NCBI GenBank assembly: GCA_046723645.1 | Contig: JBKOUY010000043.1 | Coordinates: forward strand, 1-45,646 | Direction of reading: 5' to 3' | DNA length: 45,646 bases | Source of the DNA: DASQUK01 sp046723645 | GTDB taxonomy: Bacteria; Actinomycetota; Acidimicrobiia; Acidimicrobiales; VFJN01 | Part shown: piece by piece, positions 37,068 through 44,639 of the stretch | Layout: each line of letters starts with the position of its first letter | How positions within the stretch are numbered: the stretch's first letter is position 1 | Program-made: the position numbers and the translations under genes | Notes under the pieces: generated by a model | What the model saw: only the letters and a program-made list of their open reading frames with translations | What the model was told of the DNA's origin: nothing | The model's database searches: none

Positions 37068-39203
37068 TTACCGCGTCTCCTGCGGGGCCGCCTCGCGGAT
37101 GCCCCAGCGTCGCTGGAGCCGACGGAGCGGGCCCGGGGCCCACCAGTTCGCCTCGCCGGCCAGCCGCATCACCGCCGGCACCAGGAGGGCTCGGACGATG
37201 GTGGCGTCTATGAGGATCGCCAGGGCCAGGCCGATCCCCATGAGCTTCATGAAGCTCATGCCGCTGGTGGCGAAGGCCGCGAATGTGATCGCCAGGACCA
37301 GGGCCGCGGCCGTGATGAGGCGCCCCGTGCTCGCGAGGCCGGCAGCCACCGCGTGCGTGTTGTCGCCGGTGCGGTCGTGCTCCTCCTTGATCCGCGACAG
37401 GAGGAACACCTCGTAGTCCATGGAGAGCCCGAAGGCGATGCAGAACATGAGGATGGGCATGGCCACGTCCAGCTGCCCGGTCGCGGTGAAGTCGAGCACG
37501 CCGGACAGGTGGCCGTCCTGGAAGATCCACACCATGGCGCCGAACGTGGCGGTCAGCGACAGCAGGTTGAGCACGATGGCCTTGAATGGCACCAGCAGGC
37601 TGCCGAACACCGCGAACAGGATCACGAACGTGGTGATGGCGATGATGGCCAGCGCCAGCGGCAGGCGGTCGTAGATCGCCGCCTTGGTGTCGACCAGCTC
37701 GGCGGCGTCACCCTCGACCCCGAAGTCGAAGGGGGCATCGATGTCCCGGATCGCGTGGACGAGGTCCTCGCCCTCCGACGACACTTGGGCCACCGAGGGA
37801 ACGACGGTCAACCACGACCCGGCGTCGGCCGACTCCACGGTCACGTCGGCCACACCGTCGACCGCCGCAACGTGGTCGGCGAATGTTGCCACGGCTTGCG
37901 AGTCGGCGCCGGCGGCATCCGTTCCCGGCATCACGACGGCGAACTGCTCGCTCTGGTTGCCCTCGAAGTCGGTCGCGAGCGCCTCGGCGACGCGGCGAGC
38001 CTCGTTGGACTCGGGCAGCGACTCGTACGACGGCAGCCCGGGGTTGACACGCAGGAACGGGGAGCCCAGGACGAGCAGGAGGACGATGACGCCCGTGGCG
38101 ACCGGCACCGGCCGCCGCATCACGGCGCCGGCGACGCGATGCCAGAACCCGCGCTCGCCGCCGGCGGCAGGACGCGCGTGCCGCCGGAACGACCAGGCGT
38201 TGACCCGGGGCCCGAGCACCGCCAGGAGGGCGGGCAGGGTGAGGAGCGCGCCGGCCGCTGCGCTGACGACCACGGCGGCTCCGGCGTACGCGAACGACCG
38301 CAGGAAGTACAGGGGGAACACGAGCAGCGCCGACAGCGAAGCGGCGACGATGAGGGCGGAGAAGGCGACGGTGCGACCGGCCGTCTCGACCGTGCGCACG
38401 ACGGCGTCGTCGCTCGATCGTCCAGCGGCCAGCTCCTCCCGGAAGCGGCTGACGATGAACAGCGAGTAGTCGATCGCGAGGCCGAGGCCGAGCGCCGTCG
38501 TCAGGTTGATCGAGTAGATCGAGACGTCCGTGACCTGGGCCACGGCGAAGAGCGCCAGCAGGGTGCCGGTCACCGACACCAGCGCCATGGCCAACGGGAG
38601 GGAGGCAGCGACAACCCCGCCGAACACCAGCACCAACAGCACGAGGGTCGCCGGGATCGCGATGCTCTCGGCGTGGGCCAGGTCCGAACCCAACTGCTCC
38701 TCGATGGCGGCGTCGATCGCGTCCTCACCCCCGACGCCGACGGTGATGGCGCCGCGGCCGCCGCCGGCGTAGCGATCGCTCAGGTCGCCGACCGTCTCGT
38801 CGTCGCCATCCACGTCGACCACCACGAGCGCGGCGGTCCCATCGGCGGAGCGCAGCTCCGGCGCACCGTCGAGCGACCAGTAGGAGATTACGGATGCGAC
38901 CTCCGACTCGCCGGAAAGTGCCTCGGTGAGCTCGGTCCCGGCGGTCGCCACCGCCGGGTCGTCGACGTCAGCACCACCGTTTGCCTCGACCAGCAGGACC
39001 AACTCGGGGTCGTCGGTCCCGATCTCCTCCTGCAGGAACCGGCTGGCGCGGTAGGACTCCGAGCCGGGATCCTCGAAGCCCTCGTCTTCAAAGGCGCCGA
39101 ACGCGCCGGCGCCCCCGGCGCCGGCGGCGAGCACGAACAGAACGGTCAGGGCGAGCACCAGGCGGCGCCGGCGGACGGTGAAGCGGCCGATGCGGGTGAA
39201 CAT
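37068..39203 (-). CDS. MMPL/RND-family exporter
   Basis: A 711-aa membrane transporter of the MMPL type. It has an N-terminal helix (RRRLVLALTVLFVLAAGAGG), a periplasmic loop (residues ~40-180), five helices with GLGLAIDYSLFIVSRFREE, a second periplasmic loop (about 370-530) and a mirrored second half with FGLSMDYEVFLLSRIKEE. The paired Asp-Tyr residues are the proton-relay sites. Such proteins export lipids, siderophores or drugs using the proton gradient. It is divergent from the two-component genes, which might control it. Confidence 0.92.
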   Translation of the reverse strand: MFTRIGRFTVRRRRLVLALTVLFVLAAGAGGAGAFGAFEDEGFEDPGSESYRASRFLQEEIGTDDPELVLLVEANGGADVDDPAVATAGTELTEALSGESEVASVISYWSLDGAPELRSADGTAALVVVDVDGDDETVGDLSDRYAGGGRGAITVGVGGEDAIDAAIEEQLGSDLAHAESIAIPATLVLLVLVFGGVVAASLPLAMALVSVTGTLLALFAVAQVTDVSIYSINLTTALGLGLAIDYSLFIVSRFREELAAGRSSDDAVVRTVETAGRTVAFSALIVAASLSALLVFPLYFLRSFAYAGAAVVVSAAAGALLTLPALLAVLGPRVNAWSFRRHARPAAGGERGFWHRVAGAVMRRPVPVATGVIVLLLVLGSPFLRVNPGLPSYESLPESNEARRVAEALATDFEGNQSEQFAVVMPGTDAAGADSQAVATFADHVAAVDGVADVTVESADAGSWLTVVPSVAQVSSEGEDLVHAIRDIDAPFDFGVEGDAAELVDTKAAIYDRLPLALAIIAITTFVILFAVFGSLLVPFKAIVLNLLSLTATFGAMVWIFQDGHLSGVLDFTATGQLDVAMPILMFCIAFGLSMDYEVFLLSRIKEEHDRTGDNTHAVAAGLASTGRLITAAALVLAITFAAFATSGMSFMKLMGIGLALAILIDATIVRALLVPAVMRLAGEANWWAPGPLRRLQRRWGIREAAPQETR

Positions 39204-39314
39204 GGCGGGCCTCCGCGAGTGAGCTGGACGGACGTTCCTCATCGTCCGGTCGGAGGCACTGCGGCCACATCGACCCGCCGGCCGTTTCCGCGCGACCGTC
39301 GGGCAGTCTTCGCG

Positions 39315-39352
39315 CGTACCACGGGACGGGTCGGGCCCGTACCAGGGGACGG
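39315..39352. repeat. Direct repeat in the MMPL/histidine kinase intergenic region
   Basis: CGTACCACGGGACGG (39315-39329) and CGTACCAGGGGACGG (39338-39352) are 14/15 identical, spaced 23 bp. They lie between the divergent starts of the MMPL gene (39203) and the kinase (39387), about 25 bp upstream of the kinase -10 TACTCT (39375-39380). This is a plausible binding site for the downstream response regulator. Confidence 0.5.
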
Positions 39353-39374
39353 TGCCGAGGCGGAGCGCCGTCGT

Positions 39375-39380
39375 TACTCT
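39375..39380 (+). promoter_or_regulatory. -10 element for the leaderless histidine kinase gene
   Basis: TACTCT ends 6 nt before the ATG at 39387. The spacing equals that at add, the deoC leader, the TetR gene and the MarR-GNAT gene. Confidence 0.5.
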
Positions 39381-39386
39381 CGACCC

Positions 39387-40547
39387 ATGAGCGACGAGGC
39401 GCTGCGGTCCTGGGGCGGGACGTTCGCCATTAGCATCGCCTTCCCCGTGGCGGCGCTTGTGGCGGCCGTGCTCGTCTTCGCCACTTCGCCATTCGAGCCC
39501 GGACTGGTCCTCGGCGTCGTGGCCGCACTGGTGCCCTGGGCATTGCTCGCCGGCGACGTGCGGGTCAAACCCTGGATCATGCTGATAGTCGGAGTCGGCA
39601 TCCCGGGCGTGCTGGTCCTCCTCTACGACGCCCCCGGCGCCAACTTCCTGGCCCTGCTGGCTGTGGGGTGGTTGGCCGCCAGTGGCGAGTCGCTCGCCGC
39701 CGAGGTCACGGCCGCCGTGGCCGCCTCGATCGTCATCCCGCTCGTCTACGCCGCGGGTGACTGGGACGAGGACGGGGAGGCGTTCGTGTACTTCGCGACG
39801 GGTGGCCTGATCGTCTGGTGCATCGGACGCATCCTGCGCCGGGAACGCAGGCTGGTGGCGGCGTTGACCGAGGCGCAGGAACGCCTGGCGGCGGCGGCGA
39901 GCGCGGCGGAACGTCAGCGCATCGCCCGCGACGTCCACGACGTCGTCGGCCACAGCCTCACCGTGATGCTGCTCAACGTGAGCGGCGCCCGCCGGGTGCT
40001 CACCAGAGATCCTGCAGCTGCGGCCGAGGCGCTCGATCGGGCGGAACAGGCGGGGCGCGGCAGCCTTCAGAGCGTGCGCGCGATCGTCGGCCTGCTCCGC
40101 ACACCCGACGAGGCCGGAGCCGAGCCCCAGCCGGGCGCGGCCGACATCGTCGCGCTCGTCGACACCGCCGCCGCGGCCGGGCTGCCGGTCCGAGCCGAGG
40201 TGGCCGGCGAGCTCGATGCCGTCGATCCCTACGTCGGCCTGGCCGCGTACCGGCTGGTCCAGGAGGCGCTCGCCAACGTCGAGCACCACGCCCCGGGTTC
40301 CGACGTGGTGGTCCGGGTGGTCAACGACGACGATTGCCTGAGCGTTTCCGTGCGCAATGGCCCCGCCCGCCGCACTCCTCCCCCGCCAGCGGGCCGCGGC
40401 GGCACCGGTCTCGAGGGCATGCGGCAGCGGGTGGGTGCTGTCGGCGGCACGGTGTCGGCCGGACCGGAGGGCGGCGGTTGGTTGGTCGATGGATCGATCC
40501 CCCTCCCGCGCGCCGCAGCCAAACCCCAGCCCGAGGCACGAACGTGA
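39387..40547 (+). CDS. Two-component sensor histidine kinase (NarL-partner type)
   Basis: A 386-aa kinase. Residues ~10-150 contain about five transmembrane helices with little extracytoplasmic sequence, so it probably senses a membrane signal. The HisKA_3 dimerisation motif is RQRIARDVHDVVGHSLTVML with phospho-acceptor His184. The HATPase domain shows YRLVQEALANVEHHAPGS (N box) and GRGGTGLEGMRQRV (G box). The ATG at 39387 is preceded by TACTCT at 6 nt. Its stop overlaps the response regulator GTG by 4 nt. The divergent MMPL exporter suggests an envelope-stress or drug-response system. Confidence 0.92.
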   Translation: MSDEALRSWGGTFAISIAFPVAALVAAVLVFATSPFEPGLVLGVVAALVPWALLAGDVRVKPWIMLIVGVGIPGVLVLLYDAPGANFLALLAVGWLAASGESLAAEVTAAVAASIVIPLVYAAGDWDEDGEAFVYFATGGLIVWCIGRILRRERRLVAALTEAQERLAAAASAAERQRIARDVHDVVGHSLTVMLLNVSGARRVLTRDPAAAAEALDRAEQAGRGSLQSVRAIVGLLRTPDEAGAEPQPGAADIVALVDTAAAAGLPVRAEVAGELDAVDPYVGLAAYRLVQEALANVEHHAPGSDVVVRVVNDDDCLSVSVRNGPARRTPPPPAGRGGTGLEGMRQRVGAVGGTVSAGPEGGGWLVDGSIPLPRAAAKPQPEART

Positions 40548-41197
40548 TAAGGCTCCTGCTGGTCGACGATCAGGAGCTGGTCCGGGCCGGGCTGCGGCTG
40601 ATCCTGTCGGCCGAGGACGACCTCGAGGTCGTGGGCGAGGCATCCGATGGGCGGGCCGGCGTCGATGCGGCCCGCAGGCTGATCCCGGACGTGGTGCTGA
40701 TGGACATCCGCATGCCGGTGATGGACGGGATCGAGGCGACCCGCCGGCTGGCCCGCGACGGTGACCACCGCGTCCTCGCCCTGACCACCTTCGAGGACGA
40801 CGAGGTCCTGTGGGGCGTCATCGAGGCGGGCGCCGCAGGCTTCGTGCTCAAGGACGCCCCGGCGGCCGACCTCGTCGGCGCGATCCACGTCACCGCCAGG
40901 GGCGGGTCCTGGCTCGACCCGATTGTCGCCGACCGGGTCCTCACCGTGCTGCGTCGCCGGCCGGGTGGGTCCGCGGCGCCCGATCGCCAGGTCGACCCGC
41001 TGACCGAGCGGGAGCGAGAGGTCCTGCGCCTGGTCGCCTCCGGCGCCAACAACCCCGAGATCGCCGAGGCGCTGTACCTCAGCGAACGGACGGTCAAGGG
41101 CCACATCTCCGCCATCTTCGCCAAGCTGGGCGTGCGTGACCGGCCCGCCGCGATCATCCGCGCCTACGACGCGGGGATCGTCACGCCACGCGGGTAG
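40544..41197 (+). CDS. NarL/FixJ-family response regulator
   Basis: A 217-aa regulator. The receiver domain has acidic Asp8-Asp9 (LLVDDQE), phospho-acceptor Asp54 (DVVLMDIRMPV) and the conserved Lys in VLKDAPAADL. The LuxR-type HTH covers residues ~150-210 (LTEREREVLRLVASGANNPE, then LSERTVKGHISAIFAKLGV). The GTG overlaps the kinase stop. Its likely target is the adjacent divergent region carrying a 15-bp direct repeat. Confidence 0.93.
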   Translation: MIRLLLVDDQELVRAGLRLILSAEDDLEVVGEASDGRAGVDAARRLIPDVVLMDIRMPVMDGIEATRRLARDGDHRVLALTTFEDDEVLWGVIEAGAAGFVLKDAPAADLVGAIHVTARGGSWLDPIVADRVLTVLRRRPGGSAAPDRQVDPLTEREREVLRLVASGANNPEIAEALYLSERTVKGHISAIFAKLGVRDRPAAIIRAYDAGIVTPRG

Positions 41198-41200
41198 CCG

Positions 41201-41608
41201 TCACTCGCCCGCGTAGGTGCCGAAGCTCCAGAGGTTGCCCTCCGGATCCCGGACCGTGAACCCGCGCGACCCGTAGGCCTCGTCGACGAGCCCGCGCACT
41301 ACCTCGGCGCCTGCGCCCACGGCCCGGTCGAACAGGCCGTCGGGGTCGTCGCACACGACGTACACCGAATCGTTGCCCGGGGTGCGTCGACCGAAGGGCG
41401 AGTCGTCCTTGCCGGCGGTGCCGAACATGATGCCGCCGCCGAGGGGCCACCGCATCTCGGCATGCTCGATGATGGACGGATCGCCCTCGCGGGCGTACGC
41501 CGACCGCTCCTCGAACCCGAATGCCTTGGCGAGAAACTCGAGCGCGCCCCGTGCGTCGCGGTACGACAGGACGGGCCACACCGTTGGATGCCTGGTTGTC
41601 GTTGCCAT
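41201..41608 (-). CDS. VOC family protein
   Basis: A 135-aa glyoxalase-fold protein. The first module is VWPVLSYRDARGALEFLAKA with AEMRWPLGGGIMFG; the second is VYVVCDDPDGLFDRAVGAGA and ends GFTVRDPEGNLWSFGTYAGE. The final Trp-Ser-Phe-Gly form is that of the PhnB-like VOC subgroup. It starts 10 nt after the AraC gene and is probably under its control. Convergent with the response regulator at 3 bp. Confidence 0.85.
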   Translation of the reverse strand: MATTTRHPTVWPVLSYRDARGALEFLAKAFGFEERSAYAREGDPSIIEHAEMRWPLGGGIMFGTAGKDDSPFGRRTPGNDSVYVVCDDPDGLFDRAVGAGAEVVRGLVDEAYGSRGFTVRDPEGNLWSFGTYAGE

Positions 41609-41618
41609 GGCTCGACGA

Positions 41619-42509
41619 TCACACGGCGGCCGCGGCGTCGTCTTGGAAAGTTGGAAGCTCCTCCGCCAGCCAGGCGCTGGGCGTGCAGCCGGCCAGCTCG
41701 GCGAAGTCGCGATCGAGGTGCGCCTGGTCGTAGTAGCCGCACGCGGCCGCCACCTGGGCGATCGTGACGAACGACTGAGTCGGCCGTAGGCCGACGCCAT
41801 CACGGGGCGGCGGGTGGGGGTCGGGCTGGAGTGTCGTCTGGAGCATGCGCCTCGCCCGCTCGAAGCGCACGACCCGTGCGGCCAGCTTCGGCCCGACGCC
41901 GAACTCGTCGCGGAACCGCCGCGCCAGGTGCTGCCGGCTCCAGCCGACGGTCGCGGCGACGCTGCCGATAGGACGGGTCCCCCCGGTCCGTACCAGCGCG
42001 TGCCATGCGCCCCGGAGCTCGGGGGCCACCACGAGCTCCGGGTCGGCGATCCGGCTGAGGACCGTGTCGCACGCGGCGAACCGGTCCGGCCAGTCGGCGA
42101 TCCCCTGGAGCCGTTCCCACAGCTCGCGCCCCGCCGGGCCGGTGACATCAGCCCACTCGATCGACGTGTTCCACAACGCCCGCGCCGGCATCCCGAACAA
42201 CGCGCGGCTCCCGAGCGGCGTCAGGCTGATGGCGACGCCCTCCTGGTAGCCGGTGTGGGAGATCAGGGCGGCGCTGGCCTGGAGGCCGCCCACGACGCAG
42301 CCGTAGCTGGCCCCGGACTGCCGCGGGTCCGTCTGGGACACGACGTCGATGCTCGGTCCGATGCTGACGATGAACGTCATGTGGCGGGACGGCAGGCCCC
42401 GGTGCAAGCCGGGCGCGAAGCCGCTGAGCCGGTAGCCGACGTAGCCGTCGATGAACGGCCTGAGCTGGGGCGACGGCGCCGCGGTCAGGTACTCGACTTC
42501 CTCATCCAC
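41619..42509 (-). CDS. AraC-family transcriptional regulator
   Basis: A 296-aa regulator with an N-terminal sensory domain (residues ~1-165, containing a RHMTFIVSIGPSIDV strand) and a C-terminal AraC HTH. The HTH pair reads SVAATVGWSRQHLARRFRDE and VAAACGYYDQAHLDRDFAEL. GTG 42509 is chosen because upstream sequence is not protein-like. TACGGT lies 9 nt before it. The VOC gene follows 10 nt downstream, a frequent pairing. The inducer is unknown. Confidence 0.9.
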   Translation of the reverse strand: MDEEVEYLTAAPSPQLRPFIDGYVGYRLSGFAPGLHRGLPSRHMTFIVSIGPSIDVVSQTDPRQSGASYGCVVGGLQASAALISHTGYQEGVAISLTPLGSRALFGMPARALWNTSIEWADVTGPAGRELWERLQGIADWPDRFAACDTVLSRIADPELVVAPELRGAWHALVRTGGTRPIGSVAATVGWSRQHLARRFRDEFGVGPKLAARVVRFERARRMLQTTLQPDPHPPPRDGVGLRPTQSFVTIAQVAAACGYYDQAHLDRDFAELAGCTPSAWLAEELPTFQDDAAAAV

Positions 42510-42632
42510 GCCCCCACCACCGTACGGCGCCTTTGGAATTTTCGTCGCCCCGTCATCTGCGCCGCCCCGCGGCGCCGAATCGTGGCTCGACGTGGGAACT
42601 CCACGACCGATGACCCAGGCAAAGGGGCAAGC

Positions 42633-42911
42633 ATGGATCCCGTTACCCGACGTTCCTTCTTGATCAAGGGCTCGGCCGGTGCCGTAGGTGCCGCCGGTCT
42701 CGCCGCCGGCGGTCTGGCGCTGTCGACGGCCGCCGCCGCCGACACCGATGAGCCGGACCTGCAACCCGGCGAGGCCGCGGATGTCCCCGGCACCGTGCTG
42801 GTCGAGATCAAGGATGCCGCCACCGGCGAGGTCGAGATCCTCGTCGGCGAGCGCGAAGTCAGCTTCACCGACAAGGCGCTCGTGGCCAGGGTGCTGCGGG
42901 CCGCTCGCTGA
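42633..42911 (+). CDS. Small protein with a Tat signal peptide
   Basis: A 92-aa protein. The N-terminus TRRSFLIKGSAGAVGAAGLA carries the twin-arginine motif RRSFLIK and a long Ala-rich hydrophobic stretch with a cleavage-like AAAADT site, so it should cross the membrane folded via Tat. The mature part is short and acidic (GTVLVEIKDAATGEVEILVG), a two-strand-type unit. An AAAGGGG ribosome site precedes the ATG. It is 14 nt before a DUF4331 gene that lacks its own signal, so it may act as a carrier subunit. Confidence 0.75.
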   Translation: MDPVTRRSFLIKGSAGAVGAAGLAAGGLALSTAAAADTDEPDLQPGEAADVPGTVLVEIKDAATGEVEILVGEREVSFTDKALVARVLRAAR

Positions 42912-42925
42912 GAGGAGACGCCGCA

Positions 42926-44302
42926 ATGTCATCCCACCGCGAGGCACCGGCGATCTCCAAGGATCCGGTTGCCGACAACACCGACACCTACGCCTGGCGT
43001 ACGCCCGGCAACACCGTCACGATCATCACCAATTACCTGCCGGTGGAGGCACCGGCGGGTGGGCCGAACTTCTACGAGTTCGACGATGCCTGCGCCTACA
43101 ACGTCAACATCGACAACGACGGCGACGGCAAGCCGGACGTCACGTACCAGTTCCGCTTCAAGACCGTCATCACCAACCCCAACACGTTCCTCTACAACAC
43201 GGGCCCGATTACCTCGCTCGACAGCGCCAACTGGAACCGCCGTCAGACGTACAAGGTGACCAAGATCGAGCACCACAAGGGACGCAAGCCGCGCACGACG
43301 GTGCTCGGCAAGGGCCTGGCGTCGCCGCCGTGCAACATCGGCCCCCGGTCCACGCCCAACTACGCGTCGCTGGCCTCGGCCGCCGTGGCCAACCTGGGCT
43401 CAGGCGTCAAGGTGTTCGCCGGCCAGTGCGCCGACGCGTTCTTCGTGGACCTCGGCGCGGTGTTCGACGTCGCCGGGCTGCGCCCGTTCCAGAACCTGCA
43501 CCTGATCCCGACGGCAGCCGCCGATGGCCGGGATGCGCTGGCGCAGGCCAACGTGCACACCATCGCGATCCAGGTCCCGATCGGCGACCTCACGCGGGAT
43601 GGCAAGGTGCCCACGGACCCGATGTCTCCCGCCGCCGTCATCGGCGTGTGGGGCGCGGCGTACCGCCAGAAGGCCAGGGTCCGCAGCCGCGACCGCGGCT
43701 GGAACGACGCCGGCCCGTGGGTGCAGGTGTCCCGGCTCGGCAACCCACTGTTCAACGAGGTCATCGTGCCGATGGCCCGCAAGGACGAGTGGAACGCCAC
43801 CAGCCCGGCGGACGACCGCCGCTTCGCCAAGTACGTGGCACGCCCCGAGCTGGCCGCACTGTTGCCGGTCCTGTACCCGGGTGTGTTCCCCAACCTGGCA
43901 GCGCTGAACAAGGACCGAGCGGACCTCCTGGCCATCCTGCTGACCGGCATCCCCTCCGGCCTGATCCCCGGGTTCCAGAACTTCACCGGGACCACGCAGG
44001 CCGACGAGCTCCGGCTCAACGTCGCCATCCCACCGGCACCCACGCCCAACCGGCTCGGGCTGCTGGGCGGCGACCTCGCCGGGTTCCCCAACGGCCGCCG
44101 CCTTACCGACGACATCGTCACGATCGAGCTCCGGGCGGTCGCCGGTGCGACGTATCCCCTGGTCGACCCGACGTTCACACCCGATGGCGCCGTCAGCGTG
44201 ATCGAGGACGGCACCTTCAACAACCCGGGGCGGACGTTCCGCAACGCCTTCCCCTACATCGGCCTCCCGTACGCCGGCTACGACGTGCCGGCGGCGATGT
44301 GA
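42926..44302 (+). CDS. DUF4331 family protein
   Basis: A 458-aa DUF4331 protein. It opens with the family mark SSHREAPAISKDPVADNTD, continues with VTIITNYLPVEAPAGGPNFY and a NIDNDGDGKPDVTYQFRFKT strand, and later has FKVFAG-type and FPNGRRLTDDIVTIELRAVA segments. Family members are usually secreted with an N-terminal signal. Here the conserved block begins at residue 2 with no signal. The upstream Tat-signal protein might carry it. Function is unknown. Its stop overlaps the next start (TGATG). Confidence 0.88.
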   Translation: MSSHREAPAISKDPVADNTDTYAWRTPGNTVTIITNYLPVEAPAGGPNFYEFDDACAYNVNIDNDGDGKPDVTYQFRFKTVITNPNTFLYNTGPITSLDSANWNRRQTYKVTKIEHHKGRKPRTTVLGKGLASPPCNIGPRSTPNYASLASAAVANLGSGVKVFAGQCADAFFVDLGAVFDVAGLRPFQNLHLIPTAAADGRDALAQANVHTIAIQVPIGDLTRDGKVPTDPMSPAAVIGVWGAAYRQKARVRSRDRGWNDAGPWVQVSRLGNPLFNEVIVPMARKDEWNATSPADDRRFAKYVARPELAALLPVLYPGVFPNLAALNKDRADLLAILLTGIPSGLIPGFQNFTGTTQADELRLNVAIPPAPTPNRLGLLGGDLAGFPNGRRLTDDIVTIELRAVAGATYPLVDPTFTPDGAVSVIEDGTFNNPGRTFRNAFPYIGLPYAGYDVPAAM

Positions 44303-44619
44303 TGTCGGCCGAGCACCGTCACCACCGGCCCGGGGCGCACAGCGCCCCGGTGCTGGACATCGGGGGCGAGGTGGGCGCGCTCGTCGTCTACCTCGCCCAC
44401 CGGCCCTCCACCGGCGAGCTCGAGGCCTGCCCGGCGGGAGAGCCGACGGCCCGGTTCCACACCGGCGTCCACCACCGTTCCACCCCGAACGGCTGGACGT
44501 GGACGGCGCTCTTCCCCGAGGTGACCGACGGCCGCTACGCGCTGCTGGACGAGGACGGCCTGCCCATGGCCGGCGTCGACGTCACCGGCGGCAACGTGCA
44601 CGAGCTCGACCTGCGCTGA
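44302..44619 (+). CDS. Small beta-rich protein of unknown function
   Basis: A 105-aa ORF. A His-rich start (SAEHRHHRPGAHSAPVLDIG) could bind metal. The rest has alternating strands: GALVVYLAHRPSTGELEA, TWTALFPEVTDGRYALLDED and VDVTGGNVHELDLR. Similar small proteins with the GRYALLDxDG...VTGGxVxELDLR ending are common in actinobacteria, often unnamed. The ATG shares one base with the DUF4331 stop, so the two genes are coupled. No signal peptide. Confidence 0.7.
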   Translation: MSAEHRHHRPGAHSAPVLDIGGEVGALVVYLAHRPSTGELEACPAGEPTARFHTGVHHRSTPNGWTWTALFPEVTDGRYALLDEDGLPMAGVDVTGGNVHELDLR

Positions 44620-44639
44620 GTCCAGAGCGGAGACAAGCC

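Noticed and set aside
36930..39386. Plus-strand open frame preceding the histidine kinase
   Set aside because: It is antisense to the MMPL exporter, which has clear helices and motifs; the kinase starts at 39387.
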